Below are positions 1 to 9,389 of a DNA stretch of 13,294 bases, piece by piece (the stretch's first letter is position 1; every line of letters starts with the position of its first letter). The notes under the pieces are model-generated. The model was not told the DNA's origin. It did not search any database and saw only the letters and a list, made by a program, of their open reading frames with translations. The position numbers and the translations under genes are program-made. The stretch comes from Litoreibacter sp. GTDB lineage: Bacteria; Pseudomonadota; Alphaproteobacteria; Rhodobacterales; Rhodobacteraceae. The stretch lies in NCBI GenBank assembly GCA_013042765.1, contig JABDPP010000414.1, forward strand, positions 1 to 13,294. Direction: 5' to 3'.

Positions 1-519
1 AATGCCTTCCTGCATCCGTGCACCACCGGCCGCAGAAAACAGAACCAGGGGGCGTTTAACAGCCACAGCACGTTCAGCCGCAGCGATGATGGCGTTACCG
101 ACATACATGCCCATCGATCCCCCCATGAAGGAAAAATCCTGGGCCGCCGCCACGATCGGGGTTCGGTTAATTTCACCCTCGGCAACCAGCATGGCCTCTT
201 TCTCGCCGGTAGATTTGACTGCTGCCTTCATCCGATCCGGGTAACGCTTCTGATCTCGAAACCCCAAGGGATCGGCCACAGGCTCGGGCACGCTGACCTC
301 GGAATAGATCCCACCGTCAAACAGAGCATTGAACCGATCACGCGCCGTGATCGCCATATGGTGATCACAGTTCGTACAAACGTTTAGGTTCTCCGACAGT
401 TCGCGGTGAAACAGCATGGTCCCGCATTCATTGCATTTCGACCAAAGGTTCTCCGGAACCTCGCGACGCGAAAACAGCGAGTTGATCGTTGGCCGGACGT
501 AGTTGGAAATCCAGTTCAT
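1..519 (-). CDS. accD: Acetyl-CoA carboxylase carboxyltransferase subunit beta (5' part, runs off left edge)
   Basis: This is the beta subunit of the carboxyltransferase half of acetyl-CoA carboxylase, which with AccA moves the carboxyl group from biotin to acetyl-CoA to give malonyl-CoA, the first committed step of fatty-acid synthesis, in the cytosol. Only residues 1-173 of an expected ~300 are present, because the frame is still open at base 1. An N-terminal four-cysteine zinc finger is visible (C29, C32, C48, C51), followed by the start of the crotonase-like domain with the family motif GGARMQEG at 165-172. The ATG at 519 is preceded by AAAGAGG about six bases upstream, and the N-terminus MNWISNYVRP is typical of alphaproteobacterial AccD. 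It lies 54 bases downstream of the CPBP protease gene on the same strand, so cotranscription is possible. In related genomes folC often follows; that part is outside the window. Confidence 0.96.
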   Translation of the reverse strand, partial: MNWISNYVRPTINSLFSRREVPENLWSKCNECGTMLFHRELSENLNVCTNCDHHMAITARDRFNALFDGGIYSEVSVPEPVADPLGFRDQKRYPDRMKAAVKSTGEKEAMLVAEGEINRTPIVAAAQDFSFMGGSMGMYVGNAIIAAAERAVAVKRPLVLFSAAGGARMQEGI

Positions 520-573
520 AGGTGCCTCTTTCCCGTTAACTCACCAGATAATCCGGGTCTGGGACAATTGCAA

Positions 574-1461
574 TCAGCGTCGCAACATCCGGCGGGCCAC
601 GACCCAGACGAGGATGACGGTCAGTATGTCAACAACGAGGAGCGGCTGGATAATATCCGAGTCGCTCATTGTGAAATCGGTATGGAACAGCGCAAGAGCC
701 GACAATTCGCCTTGGACGCTCACGACGAGAATTGCAAGGAAATTATTGGCGAAGTGAAAGCCCATCGCCGCCCCAAGGCTTCCGGTCAAACGTGTGATAT
801 CCGCCGCAACGAGACCGAAAGTGCCTGTCGCCAGAACGATGAGAAACGCAGTGATAGGCTCTAATCCCGGGTTAAGATGCGCCAAGCCAAATAGAACCGA
901 TGGGATACCCATCCAGATAAACGGATGCCGGAACCGCGCCGCAAGCTGTTGTTGGAGATATCCGCGAAAGACCATCTCCTCAGCCGTAGTTTGAATAAAG
1001 AGCAGCGGAATCGCCCAGATCAGAATTCCCGCCCAGGCAGGAACCCCAAGATTTCGCGTCACCGTTGAGGGAATGAAAAAACTGGTAATCAGCCCGGAGC
1101 AAAACAACACGACAGCAGCCAGCGCTGCCATTTTCAACCAATCCCGCCGGACTAGGGGCAGGGGGCCAAAGAGCGTCAGCGGGCTGCGCCAGTGCCATAA
1201 GGCCGCGGCGCCGGCGCCCATCGCCATGGCCAGGAAACTCAGCAATAAGATGGCCATCGCCGCAGGCGTCGTCGGATCTGTAAGTATGAGGAGGGCCTGC
1301 TGTGGACTTTCCAGACCGAGTGCGAGGCCGCCTATGAAAAAGATCGCAAAAGATAGCGCGATAAAGACGATCGTGGCCGTGATTAGGCCCATAAAGATGC
1401 GCCAGATCGCCGGATAACGGCTGGCTGGCGCAACAAATCTGTCAAACGCGGGCGTATGCAT
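574..1461 (-). CDS. CPBP-family intramembrane metalloprotease
   Basis: A 295-residue polytopic membrane protein of the CPBP (CAAX protease and bacteriocin-processing) family, related to Rce1-type glutamyl intramembrane proteases. The three conserved motifs are present: EExxxR at E161-E162-R166, FxxxH ending at H195 (FGLAH), and HxxxN at H236-N240. Several hydrophobic segments are visible (about 24-48, 66-88, 108-130, 143-158, 180-195, 203-220, 239-250, 271-288). The ATG at 1461 was chosen because the longer in-frame extension (to 1614) runs antisense through the ilvD promoter and 5' end, reads as hydrophilic non-membrane sequence, and would overlap ilvD. No strong Shine-Dalgarno precedes 1461 (only GTGAGA nearby). 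The substrate cannot be told from sequence; bacterial members are variously tied to bacteriocin immunity or maturation, but nothing nearby suggests a bacteriocin. It is divergent from ilvD and upstream of accD. Confidence 0.88.
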   Translation of the reverse strand: MHTPAFDRFVAPASRYPAIWRIFMGLITATIVFIALSFAIFFIGGLALGLESPQQALLILTDPTTPAAMAILLLSFLAMAMGAGAAALWHWRSPLTLFGPLPLVRRDWLKMAALAAVVLFCSGLITSFFIPSTVTRNLGVPAWAGILIWAIPLLFIQTTAEEMVFRGYLQQQLAARFRHPFIWMGIPSVLFGLAHLNPGLEPITAFLIVLATGTFGLVAADITRLTGSLGAAMGFHFANNFLAILVVSVQGELSALALFHTDFTMSDSDIIQPLLVVDILTVILVWVVARRMLRR

Positions 1462-1486
1462 GCTGGTCTCACTGCTCTTTTCGCTC

Positions 1487-1515
1487 AAACTAGCCGCAAG
1501 CCGATTACCCCGCAA
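1487..1515 (-). promoter_or_regulatory. Candidate promoter for the CPBP protease / accD transcript
   Basis: On the minus strand, TTGCGG (1515-1510) and TAGTTT (1492-1487) are separated by exactly 17 bases, placing transcription start about 20 bases before the ATG at 1461. The -10 match is weak (three of six), so this is a positional suggestion only. Confidence 0.25.
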
Positions 1516-1521
1516 TCGCGC

Positions 1522-1550
1522 TTGTGCACCGGCGTCTGCGGCATTATTCC
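1522..1550 (+). promoter_or_regulatory. Candidate ilvD promoter with flanking inverted repeat
   Basis: TTGTGC (1522-1527) is followed after 16-17 bases by TTATTC/TATTCC (1544-1550), a moderate sigma-70-type match that would start the ilvD transcript near 1556. A perfect 6-bp inverted repeat, CACCGG (1527-1532) and CCGGTG (1549-1554), brackets the spacer and -10, so a repressor site or structured transcript start is possible. Which of these, if any, is real cannot be decided from sequence. Confidence 0.35.
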
Positions 1551-1577
1551 GGTGCCCAACGTTCAGGGGAGGCTGAT

Positions 1578-3311
1578 ATGCTGAAGAAACCAACCGACAA
1601 GACAAACCTGCCAAGCCGCTATGTCACCGAAGGCCCGGCGCGCGCGCCGCACCGGTCTTACTTCTACGCGATGGGCCTTGGCGACGAAGAAATCCATCAG
1701 CCGTTTGTTGGTGTGGCAACCTGCTGGAACGAAGCAGCACCCTGCAACATCGCACTGAACCGTCAGGCGCAGGCCGTGAAGCTTGGCGTTAAAGCCGCCT
1801 ACGGAACGCCGCGCGAATTCACGACGATTACGGTGACCGATGGTATCGCAATGGGCCATGAGGGCATGCGCTCCTCCCTCGCATCGCGTGAAGCGATCGC
1901 GGATACGGTCGAACTGACCATGCGCGGGCATTGCTATGACGCAATCGTCGGACTGGCTGGTTGTGACAAATCCCTGCCGGGCATGATGATGGCAATGGTG
2001 CGCCTGAACACACCATCGGTCTTCATCTATGGCGGATCTATCCTACCGGGTCGTCTGAACGGCAAGGACGTGACCGTGCAGGACGTGTTTGAGGCGGTTG
2101 GTCAGCATCAGGCTGGCAATATGAGCGACGAGGCGCTGCGGACTCTCGAGCGCGTCGCCTGCCCATCCGCGGGCGCGTGCGGAGGACAGTTCACTGCCAA
2201 TACAATGGCCTGCGTATCCGAGGCGATCGGACTTGCCCTGCCGAATTCCTCCGGGGCCCCGGCGCCCTATGAGAGCCGTGACCACTATGCAATCGCATCC
2301 GGCGAAGCGGTGATGAACCTGCTTGAGAAGAACATTCGCGCCCGTGACATTGTCACCCGCAAGTCTCTCGAAAACGCGGCGCGTGTGGTAGCTTGCACCG
2401 GCGGCTCGACCAATGCTGGCCTGCACCTGCCGGCGATTGCCCATGAGGCAGGGATCGATTTTGACCTTGAGGATGTGTGCGACATCTTCCGCGACACCCC
2501 TTATTTCGTCGACCTCAAACCCGGCGGTCAGTATGTCGCCAAAGACCTCTATGAGGCGGGCGGTGTGCCCGTAGTGATGAACGAGCTGCGCAAGGCTGGC
2601 CTCGTCCATGAGGATTGCATCACCTCAACGGGCTACACCATCGGCGAAGAGCTGGACAAAGTGACAATCGAAGCGGATGGCAAGGTCGTCTACCCGGTGG
2701 AGACCCCGATCTCCGAGACTGGCGGCGTAGTCGGCCTGAAAGGCAACCTCGCACCCGAAGGGGCCATCGTGAAAATCGCGGGCATGGGTGAAGACGACAT
2801 TGTCTTCACTGGCCCAGCACATGTCTTTGAATGCGAGGAAGACGCGTTCGATGCGGTGCAAAAGCGTGGATATAAAGAAGGTGAGGTCATCGTGATCCGC
2901 AACGAAGGGCCCGCTGGCGGCCCCGGCATGCGCGAAATGCTGGCCACCACCGCAGCGCTCTCCGGGCAGGGGATGGGCAAGAAAGTTGCCCTGATCACGG
3001 ATGGCCGTTTCTCCGGTGCGACTCGCGGCTTTTGTGTTGGCCATGTCGGTCCGGAAGCGGCCCATTGTGGTCCGATCGCCCTCATCAAGGATGGCGACAT
3101 GATTACCATCGACGCAATCAAGGGCGAGATTTCGGTCGCTGTCTCGGATGAGGAAATGGCGAAGCGCAAAGAAGCCTGGAAAGGCCCGCGCAACACGATC
3201 TACGCATCCGGTGCTTTGTGGAAATACGCGCAGCTTGTCGGGTCAACCAAGAAGGGCGCGGTCACGCATCCTGGCGGTGGCGCCGAGAAGCACGTCTACA
3301 TGGACATTTAA
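1578..3311 (+). CDS. ilvD: Dihydroxy-acid dehydratase
   Basis: IlvD dehydrates 2,3-dihydroxy-3-methylbutanoate and its methylpentanoate homologue to the 2-keto acids that precede valine (and leucine) and isoleucine. The product is 577 residues, within the family range. The expected iron-sulfur ligand cysteines are visible at C56 (PCN), C129 (AGCDKSLPG) and C201 (PSAGACGG). K131 is at the site of the carbamylated, Mg-binding lysine, and S479 in GRFSGATRG corresponds to the catalytic serine base. The ATG at 1578 follows AGGGGAGG by five bases; an upstream in-frame GTG at 1524 would add 18 residues unlike the family and sits on the likely promoter, so I rejected it. A small lipoprotein gene begins three bases after the stop and is probably cotranscribed. 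No leader peptide or attenuator was seen upstream. Confidence 0.97.
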   Translation: MLKKPTDKTNLPSRYVTEGPARAPHRSYFYAMGLGDEEIHQPFVGVATCWNEAAPCNIALNRQAQAVKLGVKAAYGTPREFTTITVTDGIAMGHEGMRSSLASREAIADTVELTMRGHCYDAIVGLAGCDKSLPGMMMAMVRLNTPSVFIYGGSILPGRLNGKDVTVQDVFEAVGQHQAGNMSDEALRTLERVACPSAGACGGQFTANTMACVSEAIGLALPNSSGAPAPYESRDHYAIASGEAVMNLLEKNIRARDIVTRKSLENAARVVACTGGSTNAGLHLPAIAHEAGIDFDLEDVCDIFRDTPYFVDLKPGGQYVAKDLYEAGGVPVVMNELRKAGLVHEDCITSTGYTIGEELDKVTIEADGKVVYPVETPISETGGVVGLKGNLAPEGAIVKIAGMGEDDIVFTGPAHVFECEEDAFDAVQKRGYKEGEVIVIRNEGPAGGPGMREMLATTAALSGQGMGKKVALITDGRFSGATRGFCVGHVGPEAAHCGPIALIKDGDMITIDAIKGEISVAVSDEEMAKRKEAWKGPRNTIYASGALWKYAQLVGSTKKGAVTHPGGGAEKHVYMDI

Positions 3312-3314
3312 GGA

Positions 3315-3935
3315 ATGCGCCTCATCGCGCTCACGGGTTTTCTCGTCGCAGGTCTTTGCGCCTGCGACGGGTCTTTGGGCGGCGGTGGAAAGACTGAGAT
3401 CGACGTAACGCAGGACAAGATCCGTCTTGCCGGTCCGCAAGGGTTCTGCATCGACCCCAGATCCGTTCGTTCCAGCGAGACCGAGGCCTTCGTGATGTTC
3501 GGAAACTGCGCGGCGATAACGGGAAGCGTACAATCTGCGCAGCCCCAGGTTCAGGCTGTTGCGACCGCCTCCGTCATTACCAACAGCTTCGGCACTCCAC
3601 AGGTCAGTAGCGCCACCAAGGACCTGACCGCACTGTTCTCGACCGCAGACGGGCGTACTGCGCTGAGCAGATCCAACTCGGCCGAGTCCGTTGCGGTTCT
3701 GGACACGTTCGTGCGGGATGGCGCTCTCTACCTGTTTGCCCGCGACACCAGCCCCGCAAACCTCGAAAATGCGGAACAGACATATTGGCGGGCTTACTTC
3801 GATGTGGGAAATTCTCTCGTCACCGTCTCGGTTATTGGCTTTGAAGACGCACCGCTGTCGCGGGACGCGGGCATGACAACACTGGATCAGTTTGTTCGGA
3901 CAATTCGCAGTCGGTCCGACACGTCAAGCACCTAA
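3315..3935 (+). CDS. Putative lipoprotein of unknown function, coupled to ilvD
   Basis: I do not recognise a family. The 206-residue product begins MRLIALTGFLVAGLCACDG, a short signal sequence ending in a plausible lipobox (L14-C15-A16-C17), which predicts lipidation at C17 and attachment to the inner or outer membrane facing the periplasm. A glycine-rich linker follows (GSLGGGG), then a soluble domain with two more cysteines (in GFCID and GNCAA) that could form a disulfide. The ATG is three bases past the ilvD stop, and the only Shine-Dalgarno-like sequence (AAGGA) overlaps that stop and sits too close to the start, so translation probably depends on reinitiation after ilvD. No in-frame alternative start keeps the signal peptide. 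The product has no obvious link to branched-chain amino acid synthesis. Confidence 0.78.
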   Translation: MRLIALTGFLVAGLCACDGSLGGGGKTEIDVTQDKIRLAGPQGFCIDPRSVRSSETEAFVMFGNCAAITGSVQSAQPQVQAVATASVITNSFGTPQVSSATKDLTALFSTADGRTALSRSNSAESVAVLDTFVRDGALYLFARDTSPANLENAEQTYWRAYFDVGNSLVTVSVIGFEDAPLSRDAGMTTLDQFVRTIRSRSDTSST

Positions 3936-3966
3936 AGACATCTTCCCTGAATCGGGGTCTTTTGCG
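3934..3966 (+). terminator. Probable rho-independent terminator after the ilvD-lipoprotein unit
   Basis: AAAGAC (3934-3939) pairs fully with GTCTTT (3957-3962), extendable by CCC (3945-3947) with GGG (3954-3956) across a five-base bulge, and is followed by further T residues (TTTT to 3963). The 5' arm overlaps the stop codon of the lipoprotein gene. The bulge makes the structure less convincing than a perfect stem. Confidence 0.45.
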
Positions 3967-4047
3967 TTTAACGAGTAGAAACCATTTTTTCGAATACTGA
4001 AACGATGATATCGCTGAAAAAACGCAGGCTAGGACAACCGCGAAACC

Positions 4048-4821
4048 ATGATGGATCGTGTCCGAGAAATGATCAGGCGACGCCGGACCGCGCGTCAATT
4101 GAACCGCTGGAAGCACGTTGCTTCAAGCGCAGAAGATCTCGATCTTGCGACTCTGAAAAACGTCCGGATACAGGCCCGTCAGTTGCGGCGGCAGGTCGAT
4201 GCGGTGACTCACATCGCCGATGGGCGTCTCGCGTTGCCGCGGATCGGGACCAATGCGATCCAAAAACCCCCTCAATCTGATTGGGCGCACCGGCCCGAGA
4301 TCTGGCGCGGGCCGATATCTCCGACCGGGGTTGCCGCTGTTGAGAACCGCGGCCGCATCGGGGAATTCGCGACACTTCACCATGACTGCAGAATCTCCGA
4401 ACTGACCCTTCGACAGGTCCGCAATACAAGGGAGGACGATCTTGCTCCCTTCGGGTTGAAAATGGACGTCTTCAAGTTTGACGGCAGCTTTCTGTCCCTG
4501 GTGCTGGATTTATCCGGGGACGCAGTGAAGGGGCTGAGGCGCAACCACATCCTGCGGATGGATGCCAATATCGAGGTTGAACGGCCGCTTGAGATATTTG
4601 CACGGCTGAATGTCAAACACGGTCCGAATGTCGAGCAGTTGGTGCGGGAATTGCCGCAGGCAAAAAACTCCGGTGTGGTCGAGTTCGACCTTGAGCATTC
4701 AAAGATCAACGAGAAGCGGCTTGAACGGCTGTGGATTGATCTGATCTTCGAAGGTCCGGAGATGAACGAGATCTATCTGCGTGACCTCACGTTCAGTCGC
4801 CGCCCGCGTGCGGATTTCTAG
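4048..4821 (+). CDS. Conserved hypothetical protein, DUF6478-like
   Basis: A 257-residue soluble protein of unknown function. From memory it resembles the DUF6478 family found in Rhodobacterales; I could not run a search. The N-terminus is strongly basic (REMIRRRRTARQ, about 6-17) with a helical, arginine-rich stretch to about 55. A conserved-looking core follows (LRQVRNTRE at 121-129, then FDGSFLSLVLDL at 144-155 and EIFARLNVKHGPN at 182-194) and the protein ends in RDLTFSRRPRADF. There is no signal peptide or membrane segment. The ATG at 4048 is immediately followed by a second ATG at 4051; AGGACA lies about 11 bases upstream, so either may be used. The next gene's ribosome-binding site overlaps this gene's stop codon, so the two are almost certainly cotranscribed. 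Confidence 0.85.
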   Translation: MMDRVREMIRRRRTARQLNRWKHVASSAEDLDLATLKNVRIQARQLRRQVDAVTHIADGRLALPRIGTNAIQKPPQSDWAHRPEIWRGPISPTGVAAVENRGRIGEFATLHHDCRISELTLRQVRNTREDDLAPFGLKMDVFKFDGSFLSLVLDLSGDAVKGLRRNHILRMDANIEVERPLEIFARLNVKHGPNVEQLVRELPQAKNSGVVEFDLEHSKINEKRLERLWIDLIFEGPEMNEIYLRDLTFSRRPRADF

Positions 4822-4830
4822 GAGTTCGGG

Positions 4831-5211
4831 ATGTCCGATCTGACCATGACCAAAACGCGCATTCACGCCGGTATCTACGAGGGTATCGTGATGGACGGGG
4901 CCAGCGAAGAAGCGAAGCCCGATATTGGCGTGTTTCACCTGGACAAGGAACTGCGAGGTCTCGAGCTGCGCAGGGATGACGAAGACCTGCGACTGTGGCA
5001 TGTCCGCTTTCCAATCCCTGCGGAGATGCTGACCGATGGTGTTCAGACCTTTGTGTTTCGGCACATACCGGGCGAGACAACACTCGACAGCTTCACCATC
5101 GTGACGGGCGAGCCGCTGAGCGATGATATTCGCGGCGAGGTTGATCTTTTGCGCGCGGAACTGAACATGCTGAAGAAGGCTTTTCGCCGACATTGTGTCG
5201 AGACGATGTGA
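4831..5211 (+). CDS. Small hypothetical protein, partner of the DUF6478-like gene
   Basis: A 126-residue protein I do not recognise. It lacks a signal peptide or transmembrane segment. The first ~100 residues look like a compact, mostly beta domain rich in acidic residues (LDKELRGLELRRDDEDLRLWHVRFPIP region, about 37-64). The last ~25 residues (EVDLLRAELNMLKKAF) look like a short amphipathic helix suited to coiled-coil pairing. The start at 4831 is supported by AGGAG at 4820-4824, overlapping the TAG stop of the upstream gene with six bases of spacing. This tight arrangement suggests the two products are made together and may act together, but that is inference from context only. Confidence 0.8.
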   Translation: MSDLTMTKTRIHAGIYEGIVMDGASEEAKPDIGVFHLDKELRGLELRRDDEDLRLWHVRFPIPAEMLTDGVQTFVFRHIPGETTLDSFTIVTGEPLSDDIRGEVDLLRAELNMLKKAFRRHCVETM

Positions 5212-5220
5212 CATTAGCAT
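5193..5220 (+). promoter_or_regulatory. Candidate fadH promoter
   Basis: TTGTGT (5193-5198), a 16-base spacer and TAGCAT (5215-5220, four of six matches to the -10 consensus) lie across the end of the preceding gene and would start a fadH transcript near 5227. Because fadH is 79 bases from the upstream stop, an independent promoter is reasonable, but the match is modest. Confidence 0.3.
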
Positions 5221-5224
5221 TTGA

Positions 5225-7315
<2,091 letters not shown>

Positions 7316-7326
7316 TACTCTAAATC

Positions 7327-7338
7327 ATTGATACCAAT
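7327..7338. promoter_or_regulatory. Near-perfect 12-bp palindrome in the fadH-lysR spacer
   Basis: ATTGATACCAAT is symmetric at 10 of 12 positions (ATTG/CAAT arms) and sits in a locally A+T-rich stretch just after the fadH stop. A T-N11-A LysR-type box can be drawn across it (T7325 to A7337), so it is a candidate operator for the downstream regulator. The distance to the lysR start (160 bases) is long, so confidence is low. Confidence 0.25.
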
Positions 7339-7358
7339 GTTTTATTTTCGATATTTTC

Positions 7359-7395
7359 AACAGAAAACCTCCTTTCTGGCTGTTTCCCTGAACAG
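7359..7395 (+). terminator. Overlapping short hairpins after fadH, possible weak terminator
   Basis: CAGAAA (7361-7366) pairs with TTTCTG (7373-7378) around a six-base loop. AACAG (7359-7363), CTGTT (7380-7384) and AACAG (7391-7395) can also form two mutually exclusive stems. There is no good T-run after the stems, so termination is doubtful; these may instead be regulator-binding half-sites. Confidence 0.25.
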
Positions 7396-7464
7396 GACGA
7401 TCACGTGAGAAATCGCTGAATCGTCTCAGAGCTATCGCATTCCTGCCTCATTTGGCCTCGATAA

Positions 7465-7484
7465 AAGTCCGAACAAGAGGACTT
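7465..7484 (+). promoter_or_regulatory. Inverted repeat just upstream of the lysR ribosome-binding site
   Basis: AAGTCC (7465-7470) and GGACTT (7479-7484) form a perfect 6-bp inverted repeat with an 8-base spacer, ending one base before the GAGGGGA Shine-Dalgarno (7485-7491). Its position suits an autoregulatory operator or a leader hairpin. LysR-type regulators often control their own genes, but the specific assignment is inference. Confidence 0.35.
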
Positions 7485-7497
7485 GAGGGGACGCCGA

Positions 7498-8403
7498 ATG
7501 GATCGTCTAACGGAAATGGAAGCTTTCGCCACGGTCGTGGACCAGGGTGGCTTCACAGATGCTGCACGCAAGATGGGAATTTCGAAATCTGCCGTTTCGA
7601 AACATGTCTCATCGCTGGAAACCCGCCTTGGCGCCCGTTTGCTGAATCGCACAACCCGTCGCGTGAGCCCGACAGAGATCGGTCTCGCCTATTATGATCG
7701 CGCGCGCCGCGTACTGAACGATGCCGGCGAAGCTGACGCGCTTGTGTCTTCCATGCAAAGCGCACCATCCGGCCTGCTGCGCATCTCTGTCGCGACTGAT
7801 TTCGGCGTGAACCACATGTCGCCTATCTTGGGCGATTTCCTCGTTGATTACCCCGACATCACAGTCAACATGGTCCTCAACAACCGCTTCGTTGAACTGA
7901 TCAGCGAGGGATTCGACCTCGCTATTCGCATTGGCGAGATGGAAGACAGCTCGCTTCGGGCCCGCAAACTGACCGAGACGACAAAACGCCTTATCGCGAG
8001 CCCAAGCTATTTCCAGCAATTCGGCCGCCCCGAAAAGATCGACGATCTGAACGAACATAAGCTGCTGCATTATTCGAACCAGTCTGCCGGAAACGTATGG
8101 AAACTGACCGCGCCCTCAGGCGAGAAGCGTCAAGTTCGTACGCAAGGCTGGTTGACGGTGAATGACGGCCAGTCGCTTCTGAACGCCTGCGTCTCTGGGC
8201 TTGGCATCGCGTATCTCCCCAGCTTCCTCTACGCAGATGCCTTGGCCGAGGGCCTCGTTGTCGAAGCCATGCCGGATCTGCCGACTGAAACACAGGGTAT
8301 TTTTGCCGTTTATCCACCGGGCCGCTACACGCAGCCAAAGGTGCGAACCTTTATCGACTTCCTCGTGGAGGCCTTTAGACAAAAGGGCCCCGACACCTGG
8401 TAA
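7498..8403 (+). CDS. LysR-family transcriptional regulator
   Basis: A 301-residue LysR-type regulator of standard length. The N-terminal winged helix-turn-helix spans about 4-62, with the HTH at about 18-37 (GGFTDAARKMGISKSAVSKH) and the wing-linked LGARLLNRTTRRVSPTE at 44-60. A linker helix follows, then a periplasmic-binding-like effector domain (about 91-295) beginning LLRISVATDFG; its ligand cannot be read from sequence. The ATG at 7498 was chosen because GAGGGGA lies six bases upstream; a TTG at 7483 in frame would place that signal inside the gene. It lies 182 bases after fadH and converges with the OmpA-family gene, 35 bases away. Its target is unknown: it is not divergent from any gene here, which is the usual clue. 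Neighbouring fadH is one candidate. Confidence 0.92.
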   Translation: MDRLTEMEAFATVVDQGGFTDAARKMGISKSAVSKHVSSLETRLGARLLNRTTRRVSPTEIGLAYYDRARRVLNDAGEADALVSSMQSAPSGLLRISVATDFGVNHMSPILGDFLVDYPDITVNMVLNNRFVELISEGFDLAIRIGEMEDSSLRARKLTETTKRLIASPSYFQQFGRPEKIDDLNEHKLLHYSNQSAGNVWKLTAPSGEKRQVRTQGWLTVNDGQSLLNACVSGLGIAYLPSFLYADALAEGLVVEAMPDLPTETQGIFAVYPPGRYTQPKVRTFIDFLVEAFRQKGPDTW

Positions 8404-8438
8404 CAGCCAGGAAACGACTACCGGTGTTTGGCAACACT

Positions 8439-9389
8439 TTACTGGGTCGAGGTGAGAACCACCTCGACCCTTCTATTTGCGGTACGCCCTGCCTCGGTTT
8501 GATTGCCAGCGCGCGGGGCAAGATATCCAATCCCTTCGAAGGCAACCTGCTCTTCAGAAACACCAAATCCGGTTACCAAACCGTCCAGAACGGCTTTTGC
8601 CCGTTGCCGTGACAACTCGATATTGGCTTCGAGTGACCCCACCGCGTCGGTATGTCCAACCAGCGTAACTCGACGTGCGGGGTCCTCCTTCAGGTAATCC
8701 GACAATTCGCGCAGCGACTCGTATTCGGAAGCCAGCAGGGAAACCTCGCCTGTCGCAAAGATCAGGTCTTCAAGAACAACGCGCCCGAATTCCTCGAGAT
8801 TTTGTGCGACACCGCCATTTCTCAACGAACCCGCTGTTGAAAGTACAGGAACGTCTTCGATCTGGGACACAACAGAGACCGAGCCATCAGTTCCACCCCC
8901 CACGATGATGAGCTGCACATAAGCGAAATCCTCACTGCGGCTGACAAACAGGCTGAGATACTCGGGAATCGCACCACCAAGACGTTGTGCGGAAAGAAAT
9001 CTGAAATCTCCCAGATCGATGTGCATCACCGGTTCCGGCAGAACGTCGGTCTGAAAACGAAAATCGAACCCACCGCATTCCCGCGTCTCGCATTCGTAGA
9101 GAAGCTCGAAACCGATTGATTCAACTTGTTGACGGAGGCTGTCCATAACCGCCAACGTGGAGACATCCACAACCGCGACACGCCATGCGATCCGGCTCAA
9201 GGGGCCTTCCGCCACGACCGTCTGGATCGCTCCCTCCGCGAATGGCCCAACAGGCATCTTGTAGCTCGTGAAATCCTCTGCTTTGTTGAAGGTTTCGCGG
9301 GCTGGCCCCGGAAAACTCAGCTCGACCGCCGCCATGGCCGCGGGTGCTGTGCACGCCGCCAGAAGAAATGCCGCAAGCCAGGTCTTCAT
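8439..9389 (-). CDS. OmpA-family envelope protein with DUF4892-like N-terminal domain
   Basis: A 316-residue exported protein. The N-terminus MKTWLAAFLLAACTAPAAMA is a signal sequence; it fits either signal peptidase I cleavage after A20 or lipoprotein processing at C13 (lipobox L10-A11-A12-C13), and I cannot decide between them. Residues about 21-200 form a domain that, from memory, resembles DUF4892, including the pair C100 and C105 in LLYEC...CGGFDFRF. The C-terminal ~205-312 is an OmpA-like peptidoglycan-binding domain with GHTDAVG (D248), N-x2-LS-x2-RA (R263) and the ending NRRVEV. It likely tethers the envelope to peptidoglycan. The ATG at 9389 overlaps the upstream gene's TGA as ATGA, indicating coupled translation; a longer frame to 9488 has no signal peptide and was rejected. 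It is last in a four-gene minus-strand unit. Confidence 0.9.
   Translation of the reverse strand: MKTWLAAFLLAACTAPAAMAAVELSFPGPARETFNKAEDFTSYKMPVGPFAEGAIQTVVAEGPLSRIAWRVAVVDVSTLAVMDSLRQQVESIGFELLYECETRECGGFDFRFQTDVLPEPVMHIDLGDFRFLSAQRLGGAIPEYLSLFVSRSEDFAYVQLIIVGGGTDGSVSVVSQIEDVPVLSTAGSLRNGGVAQNLEEFGRVVLEDLIFATGEVSLLASEYESLRELSDYLKEDPARRVTLVGHTDAVGSLEANIELSRQRAKAVLDGLVTGFGVSEEQVAFEGIGYLAPRAGNQTEAGRTANRRVEVVLTSTQ
8444..8470 (+). terminator. Perfect 11-bp hairpin, likely lysR terminator lying inside the convergent gene
   Basis: GGGTCGAGGTG (8444-8454), a five-base loop and CACCTCGACCC (8460-8470) form a perfect, G+C-rich stem. Read on the plus strand it is followed by TTCTATTT, a mediocre but usable U-tract, 40 bases after the lysR stop. 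The whole stem is coding on the minus strand, specifying the last residues of the OmpA-family protein just before its stop. It may slow or stop transcription arriving from lysR. Confidence 0.55.

Noticed and set aside
406..864. 152-codon plus-strand frame spanning the accD start and the protease 3' end
   Set aside because: It crosses two well-supported minus-strand genes and has no ribosome-binding site or domain.
1462..1614. 51-residue N-terminal extension of the CPBP protease
   Set aside because: It would overlap the ilvD start and promoter, is hydrophilic, and has no ribosome-binding site.
2043..2609. 188-codon open frame antisense to ilvD
   Set aside because: Shadow of a well-supported gene with no recognisable motif of its own.
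7483..7497. TTG start for the LysR regulator, five codons upstream
   Set aside because: It would place the GAGGGGA ribosome-binding site inside the gene; ATG at 7498 has ideal spacing.
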